NCBI RefSeq assembly: GCF_042683665.1
Contig: NZ_JBHUOO010000005.1
Reading direction: 5' to 3' (one strand)
DNA: 64,000 nucleotides
From: Leeuwenhoekiella polynyae
Lineage (GTDB): Bacteria; Bacteroidota; Bacteroidia; Flavobacteriales; Flavobacteriaceae
Both the position numbers and the translations under genes were made by a program. This document shows positions 26,540 to 35,369 of this stretch, piece by piece. How positions within the stretch are numbered: position 1 is the stretch's first letter; each line of letters starts with the position of its first letter. The notes under the pieces are model-generated. The model had not been told where the DNA came from, made no database searches, and worked only from the letters and a program-made list of their open reading frames with translations.

Positions 26540-28186
26540 ATGAAAAAGATAATTCAAATAGCATCCTATTGCTTAATACTGTTTACAGTATTGAGCTGTC
26601 AGGATGATGACAATACACTAGAGCAAATACAGGTTCCTCAAAATTTAGAAGTTGTGATGGACGTGACTGAAGATGGTTCTGGTAATGTAACCTTTACTGC
26701 TTCTGCAGACAATGCGGTTACCTATCGGTTCTCATTTCCTGACGGATCAACAGCGGTTGCTCCAGGGGGAGTGTATACCAAGCGTTTTACAAAAACAGGA
26801 CTAAATACGTATCAGGTGACTGTATTGGCATACGGGCAAGCTGGTGTAAGCAGTTCTAGATTAGTTGAGGTTACGGTTGAAAGTGATTTCTCTGATCCTG
26901 ATGCCATCGAGTTATTGACCGGCGGGGATTCTAAAACCTGGTACTGGGCAGCAGATGTGCCTAATCATTTGGGTGTTGGGCCTAATAATGATGACCTTTC
27001 TCAAAATTATTTTTGGGCATTCTTTTCATTTACAGATCCTTTTGCTTTAGCAGCGAATCCTGCAGCTACTTGTGCTTATGATGATGAGTTTATTTTCAGT
27101 ACTTCTAATGGTGAAAATCTAACCTATGAGTACGATAATAAAGGAGCGTCTTTCTTCAACAGAAGTTATGCCAGCATCGTAGGTGGGCAATCTCCAGATG
27201 ATAACTGTTATGAGTTTGATACTTCAGGAGAGAAAGCGGTTACCTTAGCTCCATCTGAATCTGTTGTTGCGGCAGAGCGCAAACGCGGTACGGTAATGAC
27301 ACTTGGTGATGATGGTTTTGTGGGGTATTATATTGGGACCAATGAATATGAGATTATGTCTCTTACCGAAAATCGTATGCTTTTACGAGCTGTACAGGGT
27401 AATGATCAAGGATTAGCCTGGTATGTGATTTTAACTTCAGAAAAACCGGTACAGGGTTCTGGACCACAAGCCGAGGAAGATGATTTTCCAAATTTAGTTT
27501 GGTCAGACGAGTTTGACACAGCTGGAGCACCTGATGTTTCAAACTGGACGTATGACATAGGCAATGGTCAGGATGGTTGGGGTAACAATGAGCTTCAATA
27601 TTATACAGACCGACCTGAAAATGTTATTGTAGAAGATGGATTCTTAAAAATTACTGCGCAGCGAGAAGCTTTTAGCGGATCTGATTTTACATCAGCACGT
27701 CTAAAGTCTGAAGGGCTACAGGAATTTACCTATGGTCGTTTTGAAATCAGAGCGAAGTTACCTCAGGGAGTAGGTACGTGGCCGGCAATCTGGATGTTGG
27801 GTGCAGATTATCAAACTAATCCTTGGCCTGGAGCTGGAGAGATTGATATCATGGAGCATGTAGGGCGGAACCAAAATGAAATTTTGTCTACGTTGCATTT
27901 ACCGGGTAATTCTGGTGCAAATGGTATTTCTGAAGAAACTACAGTACCTACCGCTTCAACGGAGTTTCATGTGTATACAGCAGAATGGACCGAAACACAA
28001 ATCCGTTTTTATGTAGACGATGAAATTTTCCACATTTTTGAAAATAATGACAGTACACCATTCAACAAAGATTTCTTTATGATTCTCAATGTTGCTATGG
28101 GCGGAAATCTGGGTGGAGATGTTGAAGCTTCTTTTCAAGAATCTATGATGGAAGTAGATTACGTACGGGTCTATCAAAGAGATTAA
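26540..28186 (+). CDS. GH16 beta-glucanase lipoprotein with accessory modules
   Basis: 548 residues. Lipobox VLSC (Cys near residue 20), then a PKD-like domain (about 30-110) similar to that in the preceding gene, an unassigned ~200-residue module (about 115-310, beginning IELLTGGDSKTWYW), and a C-terminal GH16 domain from about 318. The GH16 catalytic signature is E434-I-D436-I-M-E439 with WPAIWMLG upstream and FMILNVAMGGNLGG downstream, the laminarinase (endo-beta-1,3-glucanase) pattern. As a surface lipoprotein it would make the first cuts in laminarin-like glucan. It is the first of three glycosidases in the PUL, 2 bases before the GH3 gene. Confidence 0.92.
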   Translation: MKKIIQIASYCLILFTVLSCQDDDNTLEQIQVPQNLEVVMDVTEDGSGNVTFTASADNAVTYRFSFPDGSTAVAPGGVYTKRFTKTGLNTYQVTVLAYGQAGVSSSRLVEVTVESDFSDPDAIELLTGGDSKTWYWAADVPNHLGVGPNNDDLSQNYFWAFFSFTDPFALAANPAATCAYDDEFIFSTSNGENLTYEYDNKGASFFNRSYASIVGGQSPDDNCYEFDTSGEKAVTLAPSESVVAAERKRGTVMTLGDDGFVGYYIGTNEYEIMSLTENRMLLRAVQGNDQGLAWYVILTSEKPVQGSGPQAEEDDFPNLVWSDEFDTAGAPDVSNWTYDIGNGQDGWGNNELQYYTDRPENVIVEDGFLKITAQREAFSGSDFTSARLKSEGLQEFTYGRFEIRAKLPQGVGTWPAIWMLGADYQTNPWPGAGEIDIMEHVGRNQNEILSTLHLPGNSGANGISEETTVPTASTEFHVYTAEWTETQIRFYVDDEIFHIFENNDSTPFNKDFFMILNVAMGGNLGGDVEASFQESMMEVDYVRVYQRD

Positions 28187-28188
28187 TC

Positions 28189-30474
28189 ATGAACATTAAA
28201 TATTTAAAAATAGCGCTGTTTCTGCTAATTACACCTGTAATCCAGATGACAGCGCAAACCCAAGGGATTAATGATCTAGATCCGGTTATTGAGCATAAAA
28301 TCGATTCGATTCTAGAGTTGATGACGGTAAAGGAAAAAGTTGGTCAAATGGTGCAATACAACGGTAGTTTTGATGTTACCGGTGCTCCGTCAGATATTGA
28401 TTCTAAAACCAAATTAGAAAAGCTTAAGAATGGCGAAGTAGGTTCTATGCTTAATGTGCTTACTTCAAAAGCGACTCGCGAAGCGCAACAAGTAGTAATG
28501 GAGCATTCTCGTTTGAAGATTCCGTTGCTTTTTGGATATGATGTGATTCACGGGTATAAGACCATGTTTCCGGTACCATTAGGCGAGAGCGCAAGTTGGG
28601 ATCTTGAAGCCATGAAGTTGAGTGCGAGCATCGCGGCAAAAGAAACCGCTGCAGCCGGAGTACACTGGACGTTCGCACCTATGATCGATGTTTCTCGTGA
28701 TGCACGTTGGGGCCGTATTATGGAGGGTGCCGGTGAAGATCCGTATTTAAATAGTGTAATCGGTGTTGCCCGTATTAAGGGTTTTCAAGGAGGTGATCTT
28801 GCTGATATCGCTACCATCGCAGCCTGTGCTAAGCATTTTGCCGGTTACGGTTTCGCGGAAGCGGGAAGAGATTACAACACGGTAAACGTGGGGGAATCTG
28901 AATTACAAAATGCTATTTTAATGCCATTTAAAGCAGCTTCTGAAGCGGGTGTGGCTACATTTATGAACAGCTTTAATGAGATTGACGGTGTACCCTCAAC
29001 AGCATCTAATTATCTGCAAAGAGACCTCTTAAAAGGTGATTGGGACTATAAAGGTTTTATGGTTTCAGACTGGGGATCTATCGCTGAGTTAATCTCGCAC
29101 GGATATGCAAAAGATAAAATGCAAGCTGGGGAATTAGCCGTTGTTGCCGGTAGTGATATGGATATGGAAGGTCGCGTCTACGAAGAGGCTTTAGAACCTC
29201 TAGTTGCTGAAAATAAAATAGAAGAAGCGTTACTGGATGATGCGGTACGTAGAATTTTACGTGTAAAATTTCATTTAGGATTGTTTGAAGATCCTTATAA
29301 ATACAGTGATGCGCAACGTGAAAAAGAGGTTTTACTTGCAAAAGAACATTTAGAAGCTGCCCGTGATATCGCACGTAAATCCATTGTTTTGCTGAAGAAT
29401 GAAAGTGAGGTTTTACCGTTAAAGAAAGATGTAAAAAGCATTGCAGTTATCGGTCCGTTAGCAGATGACACAGATTCTCCTTTAGGAAACTGGCGTGCGC
29501 AGGCTGATAAGAATTCTGCGGTTTCTGTTTTAGAAGGGATTAAAAATGTTGTGGGTAATAATGCCCAGATTAATTATGCTAAAGGAGCCGATTTAGGAAT
29601 GGGAGAGCGTAGCTTTCTAATGCCTTTAACAATAAATGAGACTGATACATCTGGTTTTACTGAAGCTGTAGCAGCTGCTGAAAATTCAGAAGTTGTGGTT
29701 ATGGTTTTAGGAGAAGATGCTTTTCAAACCGGAGAAGGCCGCAGCCAAACCGGTATTCAGTTACGTGGTGTTCAGCAAGAACTGCTTGATGCAGTTTTAG
29801 AAGTTAATGACAATATTGTTTTAGTTTTAATGAACGGGCGTCCTTTAGATTTAAGCAAACCTAACGAGCAGGTACCTGCTATTTTAGAGACCTGGTTTTT
29901 AGGTTCTGAAGCGGGTAATGCCATTGCAGATGTACTTTTTGGAGATTACAATCCTTCCGGGAAATTACCGGTTTCTTTTCCGCGTAATGTGGGGCAGGAG
30001 CCTTTGTATTACAATCAGAAAAATACTGGGAGACCATCTAGTACTATGGTAACGTATTCTGGCTATCAGGATGGATCACGAGAGGCTTTATTTCCGTTTG
30101 GTTATGGATTGAGCTATACCACTTTTGAATATGGAAAGCTTCAGCTGAGTGCTTCTGAATTTTCCGGGGATTCCAGTATAGAGCTTTCCGTAAAAATCAC
30201 AAATACCGGGAATGTTGCCGGTAAAGAAACGGTTCAACTTTACATTCACGATTTAGTTGCCAGCAGAACAAGACCGGTAAAAGAGCTTCGTGATTTCCGT
30301 CAGGTTACTTTAGAGCCGGGAGCAACACAAACAGTAAGCTTTACCATTTCGCCTAAAACATTAGCGTTCTATACAGCAAATAGGGTTTGGGAAGCAGAAG
30401 CTGGTGAGTTTGATGTGATGATAGGAGGTAATTCGGTGGATTTACAAAAAGCAACATTTCAATATAAAAATTAA
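28189..30474 (+). CDS. bglX: GH3 beta-glucosidase (BglX-like)
   Basis: 761 residues with a signal peptide (TAQTQG cleavage region near residue 25). A GH3 N-domain has the nucleophile D294 in VSDWGS, the substrate-binding KHFAGYG motif near residue 217 and RDARWGR near 167. A GH3 C-domain (GEDAFQTGEGRSQ near 505) and a fibronectin-III-like C-terminal domain (to 761) complete the standard BglX architecture. It releases glucose from the ends of oligosaccharides in the periplasm. It starts 2 bases after the GH16 gene, and its stop TAA overlaps the ATG of the next GH16 gene (TAATG). Confidence 0.93.
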   Translation: MNIKYLKIALFLLITPVIQMTAQTQGINDLDPVIEHKIDSILELMTVKEKVGQMVQYNGSFDVTGAPSDIDSKTKLEKLKNGEVGSMLNVLTSKATREAQQVVMEHSRLKIPLLFGYDVIHGYKTMFPVPLGESASWDLEAMKLSASIAAKETAAAGVHWTFAPMIDVSRDARWGRIMEGAGEDPYLNSVIGVARIKGFQGGDLADIATIAACAKHFAGYGFAEAGRDYNTVNVGESELQNAILMPFKAASEAGVATFMNSFNEIDGVPSTASNYLQRDLLKGDWDYKGFMVSDWGSIAELISHGYAKDKMQAGELAVVAGSDMDMEGRVYEEALEPLVAENKIEEALLDDAVRRILRVKFHLGLFEDPYKYSDAQREKEVLLAKEHLEAARDIARKSIVLLKNESEVLPLKKDVKSIAVIGPLADDTDSPLGNWRAQADKNSAVSVLEGIKNVVGNNAQINYAKGADLGMGERSFLMPLTINETDTSGFTEAVAAAENSEVVVMVLGEDAFQTGEGRSQTGIQLRGVQQELLDAVLEVNDNIVLVLMNGRPLDLSKPNEQVPAILETWFLGSEAGNAIADVLFGDYNPSGKLPVSFPRNVGQEPLYYNQKNTGRPSSTMVTYSGYQDGSREALFPFGYGLSYTTFEYGKLQLSASEFSGDSSIELSVKITNTGNVAGKETVQLYIHDLVASRTRPVKELRDFRQVTLEPGATQTVSFTISPKTLAFYTANRVWEAEAGEFDVMIGGNSVDLQKATFQYKN

Positions 30475-31235
30475 TGAAAAAACTCTTTTTACTTTGTGCT
30501 CTTGTAGTGTTATATTCCTGTAAAGCGCAACAGCCACAGTTGGTCTGGTCAGATGAGTTTAACGGTAAAGAATTAGATCTCACTTCGTGGAATTTTGAAT
30601 TAGGCGATGGTTGTCCTAATCTTTGCGGTTGGGGAAACAACGAGCGTCAGATTTATACGAAAGATAACCATAGATTAGAAGACGGCAAGTTGATTATTAC
30701 TGCAAAAAAAGATGGAGACCAGTATACTTCTACGCGTATTACTACCCAGGGAAAACATGAGTTTCAATACGGTAGAATGGAAGCTCGTGCAAAACTCGCT
30801 ATAGGACAAGGGATCTGGCCGGCTTTCTGGATGCTGGGTAGTGATATCAAACAAGTGGGTTGGCCTGCCAGCGGTGAGATTGATATTTTAGAATATGTAG
30901 GAAGAGAAGAGGATATGGTGTATACCACATTGCATGTTCCTGCTGGTCATGGTGATAGTGCTTTTAGTAAAAAAACAAAATTTGAAGCTATTGAAGATGG
31001 CTATCACGTTTATGCAGCAGCATGGTCTCCTGAACACATTGAATTTTTTGTTGATGATCAATCGGTATTTATTTACAGTCCTGAAGATAAAAATAAAGCG
31101 GTTTGGCCATTTGATCAGCCTTTCTATTTCATAATCAATATGGCAATTGGGGGAAACTTTGGAGGTCCTGAAGTTGATGATCGTATTTTTCCGCAGGAAT
31201 TTAGTATTGATTATGTAAGAGTTTATAAGCTTTAA
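30474..31235 (+). CDS. GH16 laminarinase-type lipoprotein (single domain)
   Basis: 253 residues. Lipobox YSCKA (Cys near residue 16) followed directly by the GH16 domain, with no accessory module. Catalytic signature E135-I-D137-I-L-E140, WPAFWMLG before it and FFIINMAIGGNFGG after it. Sequence pattern fits endo-beta-1,3-glucanase. With the larger GH16 it gives two cutting enzymes of different domain make-up. It overlaps the stop of bglX by one base and ends the PUL; a terminator follows at 31269-31301. Confidence 0.92.
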   Translation: MKKLFLLCALVVLYSCKAQQPQLVWSDEFNGKELDLTSWNFELGDGCPNLCGWGNNERQIYTKDNHRLEDGKLIITAKKDGDQYTSTRITTQGKHEFQYGRMEARAKLAIGQGIWPAFWMLGSDIKQVGWPASGEIDILEYVGREEDMVYTTLHVPAGHGDSAFSKKTKFEAIEDGYHVYAAAWSPEHIEFFVDDQSVFIYSPEDKNKAVWPFDQPFYFIINMAIGGNFGGPEVDDRIFPQEFSIDYVRVYKL

Positions 31236-31268
31236 GTCTTAGTTTAATTTTTGGATTGATTGTTATTT

Positions 31269-31301
31269 AAAAGGTTCTGTTGGTAAGACAGCGCCTTTTT
31301 T
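31269..31301 (+). terminator. Rho-independent terminator of the PUL
   Basis: AAAGG-x-CTGT ... ACAG-x-CCTTTTTT stem-loop with a 7-base loop and two small internal mismatches, followed by six T. Confidence 0.75.
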
Positions 31302-31332
31302 GGGTTTCTGCCAAATCTATTTAAATAGCAAG

Positions 31333-31340
31333 TATATTTG
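31333..31340 (+). promoter_or_regulatory. -7 promoter element (TATATTTG) 6 bases before the ATG
   Basis: Exact TAnnTTTG match ending 6 bases before the ATG at 31347. This position places transcription start at or within a few bases of the start codon. No clear -33 box at ideal spacing. Confidence 0.5.
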
Positions 31341-31346
31341 CAGTCT

Positions 31347-32903
31347 ATGAGCATACTTACCTCAATTACCATCAGACCCGAATTACTCGAGGAACGGGAT
31401 TATATTTTGAAACAGGCTTTACAAAAAGCCAGAGTAAAGCCGCGTATGGTTTCAGACTGGCGTATTAGAAAGCGTTCTATAGATGCTCGTAATAAACCCG
31501 TGAAATTGCAGTTACAGATTGAGATTTGGCAGACGGGAGAGGAGCGTAAAAGTCTTAATGCTTTTATTTCTCAAGATGTCTCTCAAGCTCCTCAAATTGC
31601 CATAATTGGTGCCGGTCCTGCCGGACTCTATGCAGCTTTGCGTGCCATTGAAGCCGGACTGAAGCCTGTAGTTTTTGAACGGGGAAAAGATGTGCGGGAA
31701 CGTCGCCGGGACTTGGCTAAAATCAATAAAGATCAAATTGTAAATCCGGAATCTAATTACTGTTTTGGTGAAGGCGGTGCCGGTACCTATTCTGACGGAA
31801 AATTGTATACGCGATCTAAAAAGCGCGGTAACGTTTTAAAGGGGCTTGAATGGTTAGTGCATTTTGGAGCAGATGAGGATATTTTAGTGGATGCCCACCC
31901 ACATATAGGGACTAATAAGTTGCCCAAGGTGATTTCTGCAATGCGTGATGCTATACTTGAAGCAGGAGGAGCTGTGCATTTTAATGCTAAACTGACCGAT
32001 CTGATTATTGAAAACAAAGCCATTAAAGAAATCGTTATTAATCATGCAGATCATTTTACTTTTAATGAAGTCGTATTGGCAACTGGTCATTCGGCACGTG
32101 ATATTTTTTACTTGTTACACGATAAAGGCGTGAAGATTGAAGCAAAACCCTTTGCGCTTGGTGTGCGTATAGAACATCAGCAGGAAGTTATTAACTACAT
32201 TCAGTACCACGGAGAGACTGACAACCCGTATTTACCACCAGCTGCATATAGTCTGGTAGAGCAAATAGATGGGATGGGCGTATATTCTTTCTGTATGTGT
32301 CCCGGTGGAATTATAGCTCCTTGCGCTACAGCTCCCGATGAGGTGGTTACAAACGGTTGGAGCCCGAGTAAGCGTAACAATCCGTATGCGAATTCTGGAA
32401 TCGTAGTAAGTGTTGAGCCTAAAGATTTACCGAATTACGCACCAGATAACCCTTTTGTAAGTCTTGATTTTCAGAAAGCCGTGGAGCATGCGTGTTGGGT
32501 TGCTGGAGGTAAGACACAGCAAGTGCCTGCACAGCGTATGACTGATTTTGTAAAAGGGAAAATATCTGATGATTTCCCTAAAACTTCCTACCAACCTGGA
32601 ATTGTAAGTGCAGATCTAAATATAGTTTTGCCAGATTTAATTGCTTCACGGTTGAAAAAAGCATTTGTGATCTTCGGAAAAAAAATGCCGGGCTATTTAT
32701 CTAAAGAAGCCGTTTTACATGCTCCGGAAAGCCGTACTTCTTCACCGGTTTCTATTCCTCGTAATTCTGAGACTTTAGAACATGTAGCGATCAGTGGGCT
32801 CTATCCTTGTGGAGAAGGGGCAGGTTATGCCGGCGGAATTATGTCTGCAGCTATTGATGGTATCAACTGTGTAGATGCAATAGCTAAAAAATATATATCT
32901 TAA
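31347..32903 (+). CDS. FAD/NAD(P)-dependent oxidoreductase (uncharacterised flavoprotein)
   Basis: About 518 residues. A TTG at 31338 is possible, but it is part of the -7 element, so ATG 31347 is preferred. An N-terminal domain of about 80 residues precedes a GxGxxG dinucleotide fold (IIGAGPAGLYAALRA near residue 90) and a C-terminal GEGAGYAGGIMSAAIDG near 490. This is the arrangement of long bacterial FAD-dependent dehydrogenases (COG2509-like). Cys-rich FCMCPGGIIAPC near 315 is a conserved-looking segment. Cytoplasmic, single gene, terminator after it. The substrate is unknown. Confidence 0.8.
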   Translation: MSILTSITIRPELLEERDYILKQALQKARVKPRMVSDWRIRKRSIDARNKPVKLQLQIEIWQTGEERKSLNAFISQDVSQAPQIAIIGAGPAGLYAALRAIEAGLKPVVFERGKDVRERRRDLAKINKDQIVNPESNYCFGEGGAGTYSDGKLYTRSKKRGNVLKGLEWLVHFGADEDILVDAHPHIGTNKLPKVISAMRDAILEAGGAVHFNAKLTDLIIENKAIKEIVINHADHFTFNEVVLATGHSARDIFYLLHDKGVKIEAKPFALGVRIEHQQEVINYIQYHGETDNPYLPPAAYSLVEQIDGMGVYSFCMCPGGIIAPCATAPDEVVTNGWSPSKRNNPYANSGIVVSVEPKDLPNYAPDNPFVSLDFQKAVEHACWVAGGKTQQVPAQRMTDFVKGKISDDFPKTSYQPGIVSADLNIVLPDLIASRLKKAFVIFGKKMPGYLSKEAVLHAPESRTSSPVSIPRNSETLEHVAISGLYPCGEGAGYAGGIMSAAIDGINCVDAIAKKYIS

Positions 32904-32909
32904 AAAAGC

Positions 32910-32933
32910 AAAGCCTCGCTTTTGCGAGGCTTT
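32910..32933. terminator. Terminator hairpin between convergent genes
   Basis: AAAGCCTCGC-TTTT-GCGAGGCTTT, a perfect 10-bp stem with A and T at the ends, usable in both directions. Confidence 0.8.
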
Positions 32934-32961
32934 GAATTGAATTTCGTAAGCTTAAGACTTA

Positions 32962-33162
32962 TTATTCAGCTTGAGGAGCAGGTACAGCAGCGCTGTCAAC
33001 TACAACTTCAGCAGGAGCTTCTTCAACAGGAGCCTCAGGAGTTACTTCTTCCATAGAAGTTTCTTCCATTGTCTCTTCAGTTGATTCTTGAGCAGACTCT
33101 CTGCAAGAAAAAACAGTGATCATTAAACTCAAAGCGAAACCAGCTAAAATATTGCGTTTCAT
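32962..33162 (-). CDS. Small acidic lipoprotein
   Basis: 66 residues: signal MKRNILAGFALSLMITVFSC with a lipobox Cys at 20, then a tail that is almost entirely Glu, Thr, Pro, Ala and Val (EETMEETSMEEV, APVEEAPAE). The acidic, low-complexity tail has no fold. It resembles short surface or periplasmic lipoproteins common in Bacteroidota. The function is unknown, but a clear signal and proper terminator support it as a real gene. Confidence 0.7.
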   Translation of the reverse strand: MKRNILAGFALSLMITVFSCRESAQESTEETMEETSMEEVTPEAPVEEAPAEVVVDSAAVPAPQAE

Positions 33163-33300
33163 AAATAAAGATTTATTGCGTTAAAAATGCGGGCGAATGT
33201 ACTTCAAATATGAATACGTGCAACATGACCTAGTCTGATTTTATATATTTTTTAGCTAAAATTCTATAGGGGGCATAACTGACTTAAAATCAGATATGAA

Positions 33301-33711
33301 TTAAGCATAATATTTTGCTAAAGATGACATTTTTGATGCTAAAGCTCTATTTGCTTCTCCATTTTCCTGATCACCATTAATTTTACTCAATTCTAAAAGA
33401 GAATAATTTTCTACCAGTTGTTGAGATATAAATCTTCTAGACTTTTTCAGATTTGCGATATTTATATTAAGTGCTTGATTAGTTACGTCATAAGTCATAG
33501 AACTTTTTTTGAAGGGATTCCAATAGGTTTTAATAAGAATATCTGAATTGGATTTAGAGATCGAGTCCAATAAGATATTTATCTGGTCTGTCTTTTCTTC
33601 AGAGAAAATGTCAACTAAATGATTTTGAAAAAAAGTACTGTGAAGTACATCACAAGTTCTTCTGACTGCACTACTGATGAGCCGATTTTCACCATTGTAA
33701 ACTAAATTCAT
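33301..33711 (-). CDS. Orphan small protein, paralogue of the gene at 57755-58153
   Basis: 136 residues, no signal peptide or membrane helix, not assigned to any family I recognise. It aligns along its length with the product of 57755-58153: M-x-L-x-Y-x-G at the start, AV near 15, FxQN near 28, WxPFK near 64, SRxF near 92, and similar helix spacing; about 11 of the first 30 residues are identical. The two are 24 kb apart in the same orientation, each next to long AT-rich non-coding DNA. Function unknown. Confidence 0.7.
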   Translation of the reverse strand: MNLVYNGENRLISSAVRRTCDVLHSTFFQNHLVDIFSEEKTDQINILLDSISKSNSDILIKTYWNPFKKSSMTYDVTNQALNINIANLKKSRRFISQQLVENYSLLELSKINGDQENGEANRALASKMSSLAKYYA

Positions 33712-33986
33712 AGGAGTAGATTTTTGTTAGTTATTATGTATTAGTCAGGAAATTCGAGTTGTTAAGTGGTTAATCATAAACTTACTTTATTAGTTTTTAA
33801 GTTATATACGTATTGAAATAAATTAGATATTCTAACATAGAAAAACGATGAACAGTAAATTTTACATTTAAATGACTTGTAAAAATTAAGATTAGCTGTT
33901 TATAACCATCAAATTGAGCAGGGCGGTGCAGGATGAATAGATTATTGAAACTCATTATTTTTCAATATCATTTTCAATTTATTTTT

Positions 33987-35369
33987 ATGAAAAATATATC
34001 TGCTTTTTTTCTTGTTTCCATTTTGCTTATCAATACATCTTGTAAGAAAGAGGTATCATCATCTGGGGTTCATAATTTAGTTATAGATACCCAAACAGTG
34101 TTAGCACCTTTTGGCAATTTTGAAGTTAAAACTCCAGATTTTAGCAATACACCTCAATTTTTAATTACTGATTTTGGTGCAGTTAAAGGTGATAAAGTAA
34201 AAAACACACAAGCGATTGCCTCCGCCATAGATTCTGCAAATGCATCAGGGGCGGGTACCGTAGTCATTCCTAAAGGTGAGTGGTTGACTGGTGCAATCCA
34301 TTTTAAGAGTAATGTAAATCTTCATGTAAAGGAAGGAGCAACGCTTTTATTTTCAGAAGATCCTCACGATTATCTTCCGGCTGTACTGAGCACCTGGGAA
34401 GGTATGGAATGTTATAATTATTCCCCGCTTATTTATGCCTATGCTTGTAAAAATGTAGCTATTACCGGTACAGGAATTTTAAAGGCAAAAATGGATACTT
34501 GGAAAGTCTGGTTTGCCAGACCTTCCGGTCATATGCAAAACTTAAAACGCTTGTATGAAATGGCTTCAAACGATATACCTGTTGAAGAGCGTCAAATGGT
34601 TAATGATTCAGCTAATTTCAGACCACAGTTTATCCAGTTCAATCGCTGTAACAATGTGTTGCTTGAGAATGTTTCCATCGAGAACAGTCCATTCTGGGTG
34701 ATTCATCCATATTTATCCTCAGATGTGACCATACGAAATGTACATGTATTTGCTCACGGTCATAATAACGATGGTGTAGATCCCGAAATGAGTCAGCGTG
34801 TTTTGATTGAAGATTGTGTTTTTGATCAGGGAGACGATGCGATCGCTGTAAAGGCTGGTCGTAACCAAGATGCCTGGCGTCTCAATACACCGGTTAAAGA
34901 TGTAGTCATTCGTAATTGTCTGGTTAAAAACGGTCACCAACTTCTGGCGATAGGTAGCGAATTGTCAGGCGGGGTGGAAAATGTGTATATGGAAAATTGC
35001 GAGGTTGAGCCTAACGCTAAGCTGAATCATTTACTTTTCATCAAGACTAACGAACGCCGCGGAGGCTATGTCAAAAATATCTTTATGGAAAACATCAAAG
35101 CTGGTCGTATAGATAAAGGCGTTTTAGGAATTGAGACAGATGTGTTGTATCAATGGAGAGATTTAGTGCCTACTTATGAACGCAGATTGACACCCATTGA
35201 AGCTGTTTTTATGAATAAGGTCACTGCAACTCATGTTGATTTTGTTTCCCGAATTTTAGGAGATGCCGAAATGCCCATTAAAAACATCGAGCTAAAAAAC
35301 ATAAAGGTAGATTCTATACGAGATCAGGAACTGATTCACAAAAATGTTTCCGGATTTACCCGTAGCTAG
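33987..35369 (+). CDS. GH28 family lipoprotein (polygalacturonase-like)
   Basis: 460 residues from the ATG at 33987, chosen because it gives a lipoprotein signal (MKNISAFFLVSILLINTSC, Cys 19); an upstream in-frame ATG at 33933 would bury it. A right-handed beta-helix is expected from the repeated N-V-x-I/L-x-x-C turns. Catalytic region: NNDGVDPEM near 258 (the NTD-type motif), QGDDAIAVKAG near 280 (the DD motif), GHQLLAIGSE near 315 and IKTNERRG near 350. The usual GHG triplet reads GHQ. Likely cleaves galacturonate-containing or related glycans in the periplasm or at the surface. It is not in a recognisable PUL. Confidence 0.85.
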   Translation: MKNISAFFLVSILLINTSCKKEVSSSGVHNLVIDTQTVLAPFGNFEVKTPDFSNTPQFLITDFGAVKGDKVKNTQAIASAIDSANASGAGTVVIPKGEWLTGAIHFKSNVNLHVKEGATLLFSEDPHDYLPAVLSTWEGMECYNYSPLIYAYACKNVAITGTGILKAKMDTWKVWFARPSGHMQNLKRLYEMASNDIPVEERQMVNDSANFRPQFIQFNRCNNVLLENVSIENSPFWVIHPYLSSDVTIRNVHVFAHGHNNDGVDPEMSQRVLIEDCVFDQGDDAIAVKAGRNQDAWRLNTPVKDVVIRNCLVKNGHQLLAIGSELSGGVENVYMENCEVEPNAKLNHLLFIKTNERRGGYVKNIFMENIKAGRIDKGVLGIETDVLYQWRDLVPTYERRLTPIEAVFMNKVTATHVDFVSRILGDAEMPIKNIELKNIKVDSIRDQELIHKNVSGFTRS

